Counted from the stretch's first letter, positions 44,610-55,266 are shown. The stretch is DNA of 64,000 nucleotides from Sulfitobacter sp. LCG007 (GCF_040801785.1 NZ_CP161805.1:3224001-3288000); one strand, 5' to 3'. The notes: a model not told the origin generated them from the sequence alone. Numbers and translations are program-made.

Positions 44610-46811
44610 ATGATGGGCAACAACAAGATCCTTACGGTTTCCTACGGGACTTTCTCCTGCACGCTCGAAGGTTTCGACGATTCCTTCGGCACCATGAAAG
44701 CCATAGCCGAATATTTCAGGGATCTTGCGGCGGACGACCGCTATTTCGGCGCGGAACCGCCACAGCCCGATGCCGACATGCTTGCGCGCATCGCACAGCG
44801 CGAGGTGTCCCGCGTTGTCGAGGCGCGCGAGAAGGACGGGCACATCATGCTGCGCGCTCGGGAGGCTTCCGGGGCCGCGCATCCGCCAGCGCCTTTTGCC
44901 GCATCCGATGCCGCCGCCACGGCATCCCTTTCGGACGCCGGTCAGACGGTATACGGCAATAAAACGGATCCTGGGGAGGCCTTCGCCGAATTCGCGGACG
45001 AAGCCGACATGGCCGTCGTCTCCGAGGCAGTTGACGCCATCGGAGACGACCGTGCCGCACCCGAAGCCTCTGCACATGATCATGCGACGGACATGGCGGC
45101 CGAAGAATGGGCCGACAGCGGCGATACCTATGACGACGACCGGGACGCCAGTGCCGAATCGGTCCCGACGCCGGTTTCGATGTCCGCCGCGGCCTATCCC
45201 GCCTCGATGGAGTCCAAGCTGCAACGCATCCGCGAGGTGGTGTTGAAGCGTGCGGAAACCGGCGGGAAAGACGCAGACGTGGATGAAGTACGTGCCGCCG
45301 CGCTCCGCGACATCGAGCAGGCACTGAACGCGGATGACGCACCCGACGCCGGGGCGCAGTCCGCGACATCGCTGACGCCATCGGACCCCTCGGTGTTTGC
45401 CGAAGGCGATTCGGCGGACGAAGAAACCGGCGAGGATGCGCAGGTTGACTGGTCCGCGCGTGTCATTGCGGCTTCAGCTCGCAAGGATGACGAAACCGAT
45501 GCACCCCATGCGGCGGCTGTCTCGGCATTGTCGATCGGGGCAGAGATCTACGAAGAGGATTACGAGGACCAGATCGACATTTCCGCGCTTCGTGGCGCGC
45601 TGAGCGATGCCAGGCACAATCCGACCGCTGGAACCGAAGACGAGACCGGCGCGCCAGAGAACGTCTTTTCCGAGGCCGGCCGGGCATCCGCGCTCGGCGG
45701 AGAGGGGATCGAAGTCGCGTTCGGCGAGGACAGCATCGTTGCCGATGACTGGGAAGATCAACAGGCCCTCGGCGACGAGGACGAAGACCGTGCCATAGGC
45801 TACGACGCCGATGCGGAGGATGCACACCGGGATGAGGACGACCTCGATGACGAGGACTCATTCGACGATGCCGACTTCGACTTCGATGACGATCTGGATG
45901 ACGACGAGGATGACGCCGATCTGGCCGGGACCGAAATGATCGACTCGGCTGACGTCGACCTGCACCCGAACGGGCGCGCCGGAATGACGGACATGGCGCA
46001 GGACGACGAAAGCGCGACCGACGCCGATGTCCACGGGTCGAGCCTTTCGGAAGAAGAAGAGGAAGCGCTCAGGCGCGAGCTTGCCGAGGTTGAATCGTAC
46101 GCACGGCCCAGCGGGAAGGGCGCAGCGCTTCTGGGTGGGCGTGCGACGGACGAGAACGACATTTCCCGCCTCATGGCCGAAGCCGGCGAAAAGATGGACG
46201 ATCCGGAGTCGAGCGACCGTCGCCGGGCCTTCACGCACTTGCGGGCCGCGGTGGCCGCGAAGAAGGCTGACGAGGCGCTCGGCACCGACGACACCGACGA
46301 TGCCGATCAGTCCGCCTATCGCAGCGACCTCGAGGCTGCGGTCAGGCCCCGCCGCACGATCCTGACCGTAGACCGCGCCGAACGGCGCGCGCAAACGCGC
46401 CCCTCGCCGCTCAAGCTGGTCGCCGAACAGCGCGTCGACCTCGATCAGCCGCGCCTCTCGGAGCCCGTGCGACCCCGCCGTGTCGCGAGCCTGGGCTCTC
46501 AGGAAAGCTCCTCCGATGACGGGGAAGGGTTTGCGGAGTTCGCCGAACAGAAGGGCGCGGAAAACCTGCCCGACCTGCTCGAGGCGGCGGCGGCATATCT
46601 CTCGTTCGTGGAGGGCCGCGACGACTTTTCCCGCCAGCAACTCATGCAGCGTCTGCGTCAGGCGCGCGACGGAGATGCCTTCAGCCGCGAGGACAGCCTG
46701 CGCTCTTTCGGCCAGCTGATCCGGGCAGGCAAGATCGAGAAGATCCGCGGCGGCCGCTTTTCCGCTTCCAAGCAAATCGGCTTCAAGCCCGACCACCGCG
46801 CCGCAGGCTGA
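44610..46811 (+). CDS. Large acidic protein of unknown function
   Basis: A 733-residue protein. Residues 1-75 form a probably folded start (ILTVSYGTFSCTLEGFDDSF, GTMKAIAEYFRDLAADDRYF). The middle is long, low in aromatic residues and acidic, with an extreme Asp/Glu run near 387-440 (for example DDADFDFDDDLDDDEDD). Residues about 640-733 form a second predicted helical domain (ENLPDLLEAAAAYLSFVEGR, QLMQRLRQARDGDAFSREDS). No signal peptide, membrane segment or enzyme motif. I recall similar proteins only as hypotheticals in Rhodobacterales. AGGA lies before the start; the next codon but one is also ATG. A bidirectional terminator follows. Confidence 0.75.
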   Translation: MMGNNKILTVSYGTFSCTLEGFDDSFGTMKAIAEYFRDLAADDRYFGAEPPQPDADMLARIAQREVSRVVEAREKDGHIMLRAREASGAAHPPAPFAASDAAATASLSDAGQTVYGNKTDPGEAFAEFADEADMAVVSEAVDAIGDDRAAPEASAHDHATDMAAEEWADSGDTYDDDRDASAESVPTPVSMSAAAYPASMESKLQRIREVVLKRAETGGKDADVDEVRAAALRDIEQALNADDAPDAGAQSATSLTPSDPSVFAEGDSADEETGEDAQVDWSARVIAASARKDDETDAPHAAAVSALSIGAEIYEEDYEDQIDISALRGALSDARHNPTAGTEDETGAPENVFSEAGRASALGGEGIEVAFGEDSIVADDWEDQQALGDEDEDRAIGYDADAEDAHRDEDDLDDEDSFDDADFDFDDDLDDDEDDADLAGTEMIDSADVDLHPNGRAGMTDMAQDDESATDADVHGSSLSEEEEEALRRELAEVESYARPSGKGAALLGGRATDENDISRLMAEAGEKMDDPESSDRRRAFTHLRAAVAAKKADEALGTDDTDDADQSAYRSDLEAAVRPRRTILTVDRAERRAQTRPSPLKLVAEQRVDLDQPRLSEPVRPRRVASLGSQESSSDDGEGFAEFAEQKGAENLPDLLEAAAAYLSFVEGRDDFSRQQLMQRLRQARDGDAFSREDSLRSFGQLIRAGKIEKIRGGRFSASKQIGFKPDHRAAG

Positions 46812-46832
46812 GGCGGCGAGGGCAGCAACTTG

Positions 46833-46860
46833 AAACGGCGGGCCCTGCGCCCGCCGTTTT
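46833..46860. terminator. Bidirectional terminator
   Basis: Perfect 11-bp stem AAACGGCGGGC / GCCCGCCGTTT with loop CCTGC, T-rich on both sides, between the convergent acidic-protein gene and the DUF2842 gene. Confidence 0.85.
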
Positions 46861-46877
46861 CAGTTCGGCAGAACCGA

Positions 46878-47108
46878 TCAGCGCCGTTCTGTCTCGTCAT
46901 CCGGTTCGGGCTTGCCTATTCCGCGGAACACGAAGCGGAAAGGCAACGCCCAGAGGATCCCCAGCAGCACGTACACCAGCAGCTCCAGCCAGATCGCGGG
47001 CCGGTCCAGCGCATTGACGATGCTGACGCAGATCACCACGTAGGCCGGCAGGCCCAGCAGCAGGATCACCAGCGACCAGCGTCGTCTTGCCTTCCAGCTC
47101 AGCGCCAT
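46878..47108 (-). CDS. DUF2842 membrane protein
   Basis: A 76-residue inner-membrane protein with two hydrophobic helices (about 12-34 and 39-60): LVILLLGLPAYVVICVSIVN and LELLVYVLLGILWALPFRFV, and a charged C-terminal tail. It matches the small alphaproteobacterial DUF2842 family of unknown function. It starts 6 bases after purA ends and is probably the last gene of that unit. Confidence 0.85.
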   Translation of the reverse strand: MALSWKARRRWSLVILLLGLPAYVVICVSIVNALDRPAIWLELLVYVLLGILWALPFRFVFRGIGKPEPDDETERR

Positions 47109-47114
47109 GTCCGA

Positions 47115-48407
<1,293 letters not shown>

Positions 48408-48468
48408 TTTCTATTCCGCTGCGATTGAACCCGGGCCGGTATAGCTGCCCCGCCGCCGGGGCGAAACC

Positions 48469-48795
48469 TCAAACTTCGGGCGCTTCCGTCAGGCGCACCG
48501 GAGCGCCGTGAGGGGTCGAAATATAGGCCGCCTCCCATTGCGCGCGCAGGGCAGCCACCGCATCCGCCTCGGCGAGGCCGCGCGTGGCGAGCATCCTCTC
48601 GAGCGCATCGAGCCAGGCGTGGAAATAATCCTCCCCGCCATCGAGCTCGCGCGTCAGGCCATGCTGCCTGAGGCTTGCCCCGAAGATCTCGGCCCATTCT
48701 GGCCAGGTGAAATGCCCGGCCTCGTTCAGCGCCACCGTCAGGGCAAAGAGCTGTGCGTGCCACGGGGCGGCAAAGACGGGCTCGGGCATGCTCAT
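48469..48795 (-). CDS. Nitrile hydratase accessory (activator) protein
   Basis: A 108-residue protein of the nitrile hydratase beta-like / p14K type, similar in pattern to the N-terminal part of the beta subunit: FAAPWHAQLFALTVALNEAG, HFTWPEWAEIFGASL, and ELDGGEDYFHAWLDALERML. In cobalt-type enzymes such proteins deliver the metal and alpha subunit. Its ATG overlaps the stop of the beta-subunit gene (ATGA), giving the order alpha, beta, activator. Confidence 0.88.
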   Translation of the reverse strand: MSMPEPVFAAPWHAQLFALTVALNEAGHFTWPEWAEIFGASLRQHGLTRELDGGEDYFHAWLDALERMLATRGLAEADAVAALRAQWEAAYISTPHGAPVRLTEAPEV

Positions 48796-49487
48796 GCGTC
48801 CGGCTCCAGGTAGCTCTGCCAGAGGTCCAGCACGACCTCGTCACCCGGATGTTCGGGATGCGCCCAGAGTTCGGAGGCCGGAAAGGCCACGGCGTAAAGC
48901 GGTTCGGGTGCGTCGCCGAGCCCATGCGCCGAAGCGTCGGGCAGCACATGGCTGCCATGGCAGCGCAGGATTCGCCCGCGGGCGCCGGCGGCATAGGCGG
49001 GCAGACGCGTATGACCGCCCTCGACCAGCAGATTTTCAGCGACGGCGCGCGTCCGGACGATGTCGCCCGCAACGAAGCGCGCCGGGGGTCCACCGGGGCG
49101 GTCGGCAGGCCCGCCCCGCGACAGCACTGCCGCGACCCGGTCGGCTTTCAATGCCTTCGATGCGGAAGGGCTTTCCCAGGGGGATGCGCCGGACAGCTCT
49201 TCGCGGCGTATGAGCCCCTTCTCGACCAGAATGTCGGCCAGCGCCGCGAGCCATTTCTCGTAGTAGGAAAAGCGCGCGTAGTCCTTGGGCGCGAGCTTTT
49301 CACGTGCGTGCCGTGACATGTCGATGTTCCAGGCCCCCAGCGCGCCTGCGGCCAGCGTGACGGCAAGCGCGCCCCTGTGCCAGTCCTGCACAAAGCGCAC
49401 ATCCTCCGCTTCCGGCTGGACCCGCCCGTCGCCGAAGCGGCCGCCCATGTCGTGAACACGGGTCATGGCATCTTTAACACGGGTCAT
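48792..49487 (-). CDS. nthB: Nitrile hydratase beta subunit
   Basis: Structural subunit of nitrile hydratase (nitrile to amide). From the first ATG at 49487, overlapping the nthA stop as ATGA, it has 231 residues and begins [17 protein letters not shown] 21-base tandem duplication gives a second in-frame ATG at 49466, from which the protein (224 residues) has the usual family N-terminus MTRVHDMGG. Family stretches: [39 protein letters not shown], and the C-terminal SH3-like barrel with [20 protein letters not shown]. Which start is used cannot be decided from sequence. Confidence 0.9.
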   Translation of the reverse strand: MTRVKDAMTRVHDMGGRFGDGRVQPEAEDVRFVQDWHRGALAVTLAAGALGAWNIDMSRHAREKLAPKDYARFSYYEKWLAALADILVEKGLIRREELSGASPWESPSASKALKADRVAAVLSRGGPADRPGGPPARFVAGDIVRTRAVAENLLVEGGHTRLPAYAAGARGRILRCHGSHVLPDASAHGLGDAPEPLYAVAFPASELWAHPEHPGDEVVLDLWQSYLEPDA

Positions 49488-49496
49488 GGCATCTTT
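49455..49496. repeat. Tandem duplication of 21 bases at the nthA/nthB junction
   Basis: Two perfect consecutive copies, 49455-49475 and 49476-49496. On the minus strand each copy reads AAAGATGCCATGACCCGTGT plus T and contains the junction ATGA. It encodes a repeat of seven residues (MTRVKDA) at the start of NthB and creates two candidate start codons. Confidence 0.97.
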
Positions 49497-50095
49497 GCCA
49501 GACCGCAGCCGATCATGCTGTCGCGCGTCACCAGCGCGGCGAGCGCCGTCTCGTCCAGCCCCTCGCTGCCTGCGGGCCGGCGCGGGATCACGAGATAGCG
49601 CACTTCGGCCGTCGAATCCCAAACCCGCACGGATGTCTCCGGCGGCAGTTCCACGCCGAAATCGGCCAGAACGCGACGAGGCTCGCGCACGGCGCGGGCG
49701 CGGTAGGCGTCGGACTTGTACCAGGTCGGCGGAATGCCAAGCAGCGGCCACGGATAGCAGGAGCAAAGCGTGCAGACGACCATGTTGTGAACGTCCTCGG
49801 TATTCTCGACGGCCACCATGTGTTCGCCCTGTCGCCCGTAGTAGCCCAGTTCCGACACTGCCCGGGTCGCATCCTCGAGCAGCGCCGTCCGAAACGCCGG
49901 ATCGCTCCAGGCCTTCGCCACCACATGCGCGCCGTTGCGTGGGCCGATGCGGTTCTCGTAGGTGTCGATGATCGCATCGAGCGCGTCGGGATCGATCAGC
50001 CCCTTGGCCACCAGCAGCGTCTCGAGCGCCTTCACGCGCAGCGCGGGCTCGGGCGGCAGCAGGGAATGCGGATGGTCGTGATCGTCATGGGGCAT
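49484..50095 (-). CDS. nthA: Nitrile hydratase alpha subunit (cobalt type)
   Basis: Catalytic subunit. It has 203 residues with the metal claw V107-C108-T-L-C111-S-C113: Thr at the second claw position is characteristic of the cobalt enzymes (iron enzymes have Ser). Cys111 and Cys113 are expected to be oxidised. His-rich N-terminus ([10 protein letters not shown]). The start at 50095 is chosen for family length; an in-frame ATG 30 bases earlier is possible and no strong ribosome site is seen. First of the nthA-nthB-activator unit, divergent from secG. No amidase or aldoxime dehydratase gene adjoins it. Confidence 0.93.
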   Translation of the reverse strand: MPHDDHDHPHSLLPPEPALRVKALETLLVAKGLIDPDALDAIIDTYENRIGPRNGAHVVAKAWSDPAFRTALLEDATRAVSELGYYGRQGEHMVAVENTEDVHNMVVCTLCSCYPWPLLGIPPTWYKSDAYRARAVREPRRVLADFGVELPPETSVRVWDSTAEVRYLVIPRRPAGSEGLDETALAALVTRDSMIGCGLAKMP

Positions 50096-50212
50096 GCGGG
50101 CAGCATTGCGCGCAGGGCCTGCCATGTCCAGCACCGCCAGCATGCGCCCTTGCTCCCCCGGGCAATCTTGCATAGATACCGCCAGACCCTCGAAGCCGGA
50201 CAGCGGAAGCCC

Positions 50213-50572
50213 ATGGAAAACGTCATCCTCATCGTCCACCTGATCCTCGCGCTCAGCCTGATAGGCATCGTGCTGCTGCAGCGCTCCGAAGGCGGCGGGC
50301 TGGGCATGGGCGGTGGCGGGGCCATCTCGGGGCGCGCCGCGGCGACGGCACTGGGCAAGGTCACCTGGCTTCTTGCCATCGCCTTTATCGGCACCTCGGT
50401 CACGCTGACGATCATCGCAGCGGAAAAATCGGCGGGCACCTCGGTCATCGACCGTCTGGGCACATCTTCCCCCGCCGCCGAGCAACCCGCCTCGTCCACC
50501 CTTCCCACGGACGACAGCCTTCTTCCGCCGGGTCCCGAAGGCAGCGATCCGCTGGTTCCCTCGGCCGACTGA
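50213..50572 (+). CDS. secG: Preprotein translocase subunit SecG
   Basis: A 119-residue subunit of SecYEG. Two membrane helices (about 2-22 and 50-70) flank the glycine-rich cytoplasmic loop [20 protein letters not shown], the family signature. A Ser/Pro-rich C-terminal tail of about 45 residues follows, longer than in E. coli but common in this order. Start ATG 50213 follows GCGGAAGC. Followed 198 bases later by pyrG on the same strand. Confidence 0.94.
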   Translation: MENVILIVHLILALSLIGIVLLQRSEGGGLGMGGGGAISGRAAATALGKVTWLLAIAFIGTSVTLTIIAAEKSAGTSVIDRLGTSSPAAEQPASSTLPTDDSLLPPGPEGSDPLVPSAD

Positions 50573-50769
50573 GGCATCACCGTCTGAATACAACACCTTG
50601 AGGAGGCGCGGTTTTTGCCCGCAGCATCTTGCGGCATGCCTTGCCTTCACCCCACGAATCCTGATATGATTAAGTCCCGTGATGCTGCGTGTATTCGCAG
50701 CCTTATCGCGCGGCTTTTTCAAGACGCAAACCGAAGTCCGCACAAGAAGCACGGGGAGAGATTTCCGCG

Positions 50770-52416
50770 ATGGCCCGATATATTTTCATCACCGGCGGTG
50801 TTGTATCCTCGCTTGGAAAGGGTCTCGCCTCGGCGGCACTCGGCGCGTTGCTTCAGGCGCGCGGTTTCTCGGTCAGGCTGCGCAAGCTCGATCCCTATCT
50901 GAACGTCGATCCCGGCACGATGTCACCCTTCGAGCATGGCGAGGTCTTCGTGACCGACGACGGAGCCGAAACCGATCTCGATCTGGGCCATTACGAGCGT
51001 TTCACCGGCGTCGCCGCCCGCAAGACCGACTCGGTCTCTTCGGGGCGCATCTATTCCAACGTGCTGGAAAAGGAACGCCGGGGCGACTACCTGGGCAAGA
51101 CGATCCAGGTCATTCCGCACGTCACCAACGAGATCAAGGATTTCATCTCGATCGGCGATGACGAGGTCGATTTCATGCTCTGCGAGATCGGCGGCACCGT
51201 AGGCGACATCGAAGGGCTGCCGTTTTTCGAGGCGATCCGCCAGTTCGGACAGGACCGCCCGCGCGGTCAATGCATCTTCATGCACCTGACGCTGCTGCCC
51301 TTCATCAGGGCCTCGGGCGAGCTGAAGACGAAGCCAACGCAGCACTCCGTCAAGGAACTGCGCTCGATCGGCATCGCGCCGGACATTCTGGTCTGCCGCT
51401 CGGAAGGACCGATCCCCGAAAAGGAACGCGAGAAGCTCGCGCTGTTCTGCAACGTCCGCCCCGAGGCGGTGATCGCGGCGCAGGATCTGAAGTCGATCTA
51501 CGAGGCGCCGCTTGCCTATCACCGTGAGGGACTGGACCAGGCGGTGCTCGACGCCTTCCAGATCACACCCGCGCCGAAACCGAATCTCGCGCGATGGGAG
51601 GATGTGGCCGACCGCATCTACAATCCCGAAGGCGAGGTCAACATCGCCATCGTGGGCAAGTACACGCAGCTTGAGGATGCCTACAAATCCATCGCCGAGG
51701 CGCTGACCCATGGCGGCATGGCCAACCGGGTAAAGGTCAATGTCGAGTGGGTCGACGCCGAGATCTTCGACTCCGCCGAGGACGTCGCGCCCCGCCTGGA
51801 AGGCTTTCACGCCATCCTCGTGCCGGGCGGATTCGGAGAGCGCGGAACGGAAGGCAAGATCAAGGCGGCCGAATTCGCCCGTACCCGCAAGGTACCCTAT
51901 CTCGGGATCTGCCTCGGGATGCAGATGGCGGTGATCGAGGCGGCCCGCAACGTGGCGGGCCTATCCACCGCGGGATCGGAGGAATTCGATCATGAGGCCG
52001 GCAAGAAGCGGTTCGAGCCGGTGGTCTACCACCTGAAGGAATGGGTGCAGGGCAACGCCAAGGTCGAGCGGCGGCAGGGCGACGACCTCGGCGGGACGAT
52101 GCGGCTTGGCTCATATGACGCAATGCTGACACCGGGTACGCGCGTGGCCGAGATCTACGGAAAGACCAGCATCGACGAGCGCCATCGCCACCGCTACGAG
52201 GTCGATATCAAGTATCGCGACAAGCTCGAGACGTCGGGGCTCTGCTTCTCGGGCATGTCCCCGGACGGACGGCTTCCCGAAATCATCGAATGGCCGGATC
52301 ACCCATGGTTCATAGGGGTACAGTTCCACCCCGAGCTCAAGTCCAAGCCCTTCGATCCGCATCCGCTCTTCAAGGACTTCGTGCGCGCCGCCAAGGAGGT
52401 GTCGCGACTGGTCTGA
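50770..52416 (+). CDS. pyrG: CTP synthase
   Basis: Forms CTP from UTP, ATP and glutamine. It has 548 residues: synthase domain (1-267) starting [20 protein letters not shown] with the P-loop, [20 protein letters not shown], and a class I glutamine amidotransferase domain with the nucleophile Cys in [16 protein letters not shown] and the His/Glu pair in [12 protein letters not shown]. The ATG at 50770 matches the family start; GGGGAGAG lies 10 bases upstream. A 10-bp GC hairpin follows the stop. Confidence 0.97.
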   Translation: MARYIFITGGVVSSLGKGLASAALGALLQARGFSVRLRKLDPYLNVDPGTMSPFEHGEVFVTDDGAETDLDLGHYERFTGVAARKTDSVSSGRIYSNVLEKERRGDYLGKTIQVIPHVTNEIKDFISIGDDEVDFMLCEIGGTVGDIEGLPFFEAIRQFGQDRPRGQCIFMHLTLLPFIRASGELKTKPTQHSVKELRSIGIAPDILVCRSEGPIPEKEREKLALFCNVRPEAVIAAQDLKSIYEAPLAYHREGLDQAVLDAFQITPAPKPNLARWEDVADRIYNPEGEVNIAIVGKYTQLEDAYKSIAEALTHGGMANRVKVNVEWVDAEIFDSAEDVAPRLEGFHAILVPGGFGERGTEGKIKAAEFARTRKVPYLGICLGMQMAVIEAARNVAGLSTAGSEEFDHEAGKKRFEPVVYHLKEWVQGNAKVERRQGDDLGGTMRLGSYDAMLTPGTRVAEIYGKTSIDERHRHRYEVDIKYRDKLETSGLCFSGMSPDGRLPEIIEWPDHPWFIGVQFHPELKSKPFDPHPLFKDFVRAAKEVSRLV

Positions 52417-52426
52417 CCGCAAATCG

Positions 52427-52453
52427 CAGGCGGGGGCATCGCTCCCCCGCCTG
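52427..52453. terminator. GC-rich hairpin between convergent pyrG and the VPLPA-CTERM gene
   Basis: A perfect 10-bp stem CAGGCGGGGG / CCCCCGCCTG with a 7-base loop, 11 bases after the pyrG stop. No T run follows on either strand, so termination is plausible but not certain. Confidence 0.6.
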
Positions 52454-52458
52454 ACAGG

Positions 52459-53091
52459 TCAGGAGGCGCGACGCTGCCTGCGCCGCAGGAAGAAGAGCGC
52501 GCCAAGGCCGATACCCAGAAGATAGGACCCGGCAGGCAGCGGCACGGCGGTCAGCTGCGCCTGAAGAACGCGGAACCCGAATACGATATCGCCGTAGATG
52601 ACGAAATCGTCACTCTCTCCGAGAAAGGTCGGCCCGGCATCGAACAGTGTCACCCGGAACGCATCGCCCGGCGCGGTGCCGCCGGCGAAATCGACATAGT
52701 CGAACCCGAAGCCGCCATCGAGATAGAAGGACACGAAGCCGGGCGACATCCCGATGAAGTCCCCGAAGCTCCGGGTGTCGCAGTCGTAGCCGAGGAACCT
52801 GCAGGACACGACGTCAGCGACCTCGCCGTCGGGATATGTCTCGAATTGCGCCTGAAACACTCCACTCTGGCCTTTCGAGAATGGCAGAGTCCGGTCAAGC
52901 GGCCAGATGAAAGCGCTTTTGTCCACCCTGTCGAAGAATTTCGTGTCGCCGTCTATGTCGGTCAGCTCGACGTTGACGAAGGTGATCCGCTCGAGTTCAA
53001 GCTGGAGATCGTAGGATGTCGATACGGTGGCTGCCTGAACGCCGGTGCCCAGCACCACGGCAGCAATTGTCGCAAGAAATCGTAACATCAT
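52459..53091 (-). CDS. VPLPA-CTERM sorting domain protein
   Basis: A 210-residue exported protein with a signal peptide (about 1-20, ending GVQA) and a C-terminal sorting signal: VPLPAGSYLLGIGLGALFF followed by the basic RRRQRR tail. This is the exosortase-type signal typical of Rhodobacterales. The mature beta-rich domain contains CRFLGYDCDTRSFGDF, with a possible disulfide. The start was set at ATG 53091 with GGAG 10 bases before it; a GTG three codons earlier lies too close to that site. The exosortase is not in the window. Surface or matrix location is inferred. Confidence 0.85.
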   Translation of the reverse strand: MMLRFLATIAAVVLGTGVQAATVSTSYDLQLELERITFVNVELTDIDGDTKFFDRVDKSAFIWPLDRTLPFSKGQSGVFQAQFETYPDGEVADVVSCRFLGYDCDTRSFGDFIGMSPGFVSFYLDGGFGFDYVDFAGGTAPGDAFRVTLFDAGPTFLGESDDFVIYGDIVFGFRVLQAQLTAVPLPAGSYLLGIGLGALFFLRRRQRRAS

Positions 53092-53315
53092 TGTTCGCAC
53101 ACTCCGAAACAGCGGACTACATCAATCCCGCGAATACTACCTGCGCGCTATTGCGCTGCAATGACATCTGATGGGTCAGCCCGGCCATACTGCGGGTTTT
53201 CGCCCGCCGCAGGCCGATTTCCGCCGGTCGCCGACCGGGTTTGCAAATGTTCGCGGCAGTTTCCCTACAGCACCAATGCCGTTGCGCCGACCAGCGCATC
53301 GGGTAAGAACGCCCC

Positions 53316-54092
53316 ATGCTCAGCTACCAGCACATTTATCATGCGGGGAATCTCGCGGACGTGCACAAGCACGCGCTGCTGGCATGGATGCTCTCCTACC
53401 TGATGCGCAAGGACAAGCCGCTGAGCTATATCGAAACGCATGCCGGCCGCGCGCTCTACGATCTCGGCGATGCCGCGGCGCTGAAGACCGGCGAGGCGGC
53501 GCGCGGAATCGCCCGGACCGAAGGATGGTTCGACAGCGACCATCCGTATGCGCGCGTCATCGCGCAGGTCCGCGCCGCGCACGGTCCACGCAGCTATCCC
53601 GGCTCGCCGATGATCGCCGCGCGGCTTCTGCGCACGTGCGACAGGCTCGACCTCGCGGAGCTGCATCCGGCAGAGCACGCTGCCTTGGCCGGTGCGATGG
53701 CGCCCTGGCCCGCGACGGTGCACAGGCGCGACGGGTTCGAGCTGGCGCATTCGCTCTGTCCGCCTGAGCCCCGGCGCGGTCTTCTGCTCATCGACCCAAG
53801 CTACGAGATCAAGAGCGACTACGAGACCATCCCGGCACATGTCGAGCGGATCACACGGGCCTGGAACGTCGGAATACTGGTCCTCTGGTATCCGATCCTG
53901 ACGACCGGCGCGCATGCGCCGATGCTGAAGAACCTTCACGCGGCGCACCCCGAGGCGCTTCGCCACGAGGTCCGGTTCGCTCCGGCGCGGCTGGGACACG
54001 GGATGACGGGTTCGGGGCTCTTCGTGATCCGCCCGCCCTTCGGTCTCGACGCCGAGGCGAAACGGCTCTCCGGGCTTTTCGCCGCCCTGTGA
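53316..54092 (+). CDS. rlmJ: 23S rRNA (adenine2030-N6)-methyltransferase RlmJ
   Basis: Methylates A2030 of 23S rRNA. It has 258 residues with the family start MLSYQHIYHAGNLADVHKHA, the SAM region SYIETHAGRALYDL and the catalytic DPSYEIKSDYETI (D-P-S-Y in place of the classical NPPY of adenine methylases). The length is normal. The AAGAAC stretch before the ATG is a weak ribosome site. It is the first gene of a plus-strand run continuing to 56492. Confidence 0.95.
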   Translation: MLSYQHIYHAGNLADVHKHALLAWMLSYLMRKDKPLSYIETHAGRALYDLGDAAALKTGEAARGIARTEGWFDSDHPYARVIAQVRAAHGPRSYPGSPMIAARLLRTCDRLDLAELHPAEHAALAGAMAPWPATVHRRDGFELAHSLCPPEPRRGLLLIDPSYEIKSDYETIPAHVERITRAWNVGILVLWYPILTTGAHAPMLKNLHAAHPEALRHEVRFAPARLGHGMTGSGLFVIRPPFGLDAEAKRLSGLFAAL

Positions 54093-54159
54093 CCCGGACG
54101 CCTCGGGCGACGGCGGCTGGAGCAGAGACGGGATGCGAAAATTCTGGCATGATCACGCC

Positions 54160-54810
54160 ATGGCCCGTTTGCTGCACATTGCGCTGATCTGCCTTGCCCC
54201 GCACGCCCATGCCTGCGAGACGCCTGTCTGCATTGTCGATCCCGAAATCCTGCGCCTCACGCGGATCATCACCTTCCAGGAAACCCAGTCGTCCAACGGT
54301 CCCGGACGGCTGGTAAAGGATCTGCTGGTCATGGATGGCGCCAGCTTCGGCGAACGCTTCGCCGGACAGATGCTGGATCGGGAGGGAGACCACGACAGGG
54401 TGACGGGCCGCGCCCTGCCACCGCTCACACTGTTGCCGGGCGCCCCGGGGCAGGGTCTGTCGGTGGTCTACATGTCGGGGGAAAACGTGCTGAACGGCTA
54501 CGGCCCCGCGGGCTTTCCGAAGCGCAAAGGACAGGGCGAGGGAGCGATTGCCGTCTTGTTCGACGACGATCAGGTGGAACTGTCCTTCCAGATCAGGGGC
54601 GGCGAGGCAGGGCATGCACGGGCGATGTTTCTGCGACGCGACGGATCTGTCATCAGCGAACTGGACCTTTTCGGGGCGGGCGAGACAGCCATCGGATTCG
54701 CCCGAAGCGGCAATGAAATAGACATCGCGGGCGTGGTGATCACGAATACCGACGTCGAAGGGCTCGCCATCGACAATTTACGCTTTGGACGCGCGCCGGA
54801 TGTAAGCTAG
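54160..54810 (+). CDS. Exported protein of unknown function
   Basis: A 216-residue protein with a signal peptide (MARLLHIALICLAPHAHA) when started at 54160; an in-frame ATG at 54133 would add nine residues (MRKFWHDHA). The mature part starts CETPVCIVDPEILRLTRI, with two close cysteines, and is beta-rich later: LLPGAPGQGLSVVYMSGENV, GQGEGAIAVLFDDDQVELSF. It resembles the concanavalin-like folds of surface proteins in outline but I recognise no family. Located between rlmJ and two TerB-like genes, 9 bases before the first. Confidence 0.65.
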   Translation: MARLLHIALICLAPHAHACETPVCIVDPEILRLTRIITFQETQSSNGPGRLVKDLLVMDGASFGERFAGQMLDREGDHDRVTGRALPPLTLLPGAPGQGLSVVYMSGENVLNGYGPAGFPKRKGQGEGAIAVLFDDDQVELSFQIRGGEAGHARAMFLRRDGSVISELDLFGAGETAIGFARSGNEIDIAGVVITNTDVEGLAIDNLRFGRAPDVS

Positions 54811-54819
54811 ATACCGCTC

Positions 54820-55266
54820 ATGTTAACGAGATTGTTCCCCCGCCGTGCCCCCGATCCCAAACCCCTTCCCCAACCCAACGCGCAGCTCGCCCTCGGCGCG
54901 CTGCTGGTGCGCGTGGCGATGGCCGACCGGCAGTACAATGCCAAGGAGGTAGGCCAGATCGATCGCATCCTCGCGAGGACGTTCGATCTGAAGCCGCTCG
55001 ATGCGGCCCGGCTGAGAGCGACCTGCGAGGCGCTGGAACGCCACGCGCCGGGCACCCCGGAATACGCCCGGATCCTGCGCGAGGAAGTCCCGTACGATCA
55101 ACGCAAGGCCCTCGCCGATGCGATGTGGTCCGTGGCGCTGGCTGACGGCGAGAGGGGCGCGGACGAAGAGATCCAGCTGGCCGCGATCGAGCTCGCGCTG
55201 GGTCTGACGGATACTGACATGGCGCTCGCACGTGCCAGCGCGCTCACCCGCTTCGCGAACCGGTGA
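54820..55266 (+). CDS. TerB-like protein (copy 1)
   Basis: A 148-residue helical protein of the tellurite-resistance TerB / DjlA-N type: QLALGALLVRVAMADRQYNA (the acidic residue-containing first motif), EEVPYDQRKALADAMWSVAL and LADGERGADEEIQLAAIELA. TerB domains bind metal with clustered acidic residues at the cytoplasmic face of membranes. No tellurite-resistance genes (terC, terD, terZ) are nearby, so the ter label is by fold only. A paralogue follows 45 bases downstream. Confidence 0.8.
   Translation: MLTRLFPRRAPDPKPLPQPNAQLALGALLVRVAMADRQYNAKEVGQIDRILARTFDLKPLDAARLRATCEALERHAPGTPEYARILREEVPYDQRKALADAMWSVALADGERGADEEIQLAAIELALGLTDTDMALARASALTRFANR

Noticed and set aside
50573-50769. Possible tRNA between secG and pyrG
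   Set aside because: I looked for a cloverleaf and a GGTTCGAAT-type T-loop and found neither.
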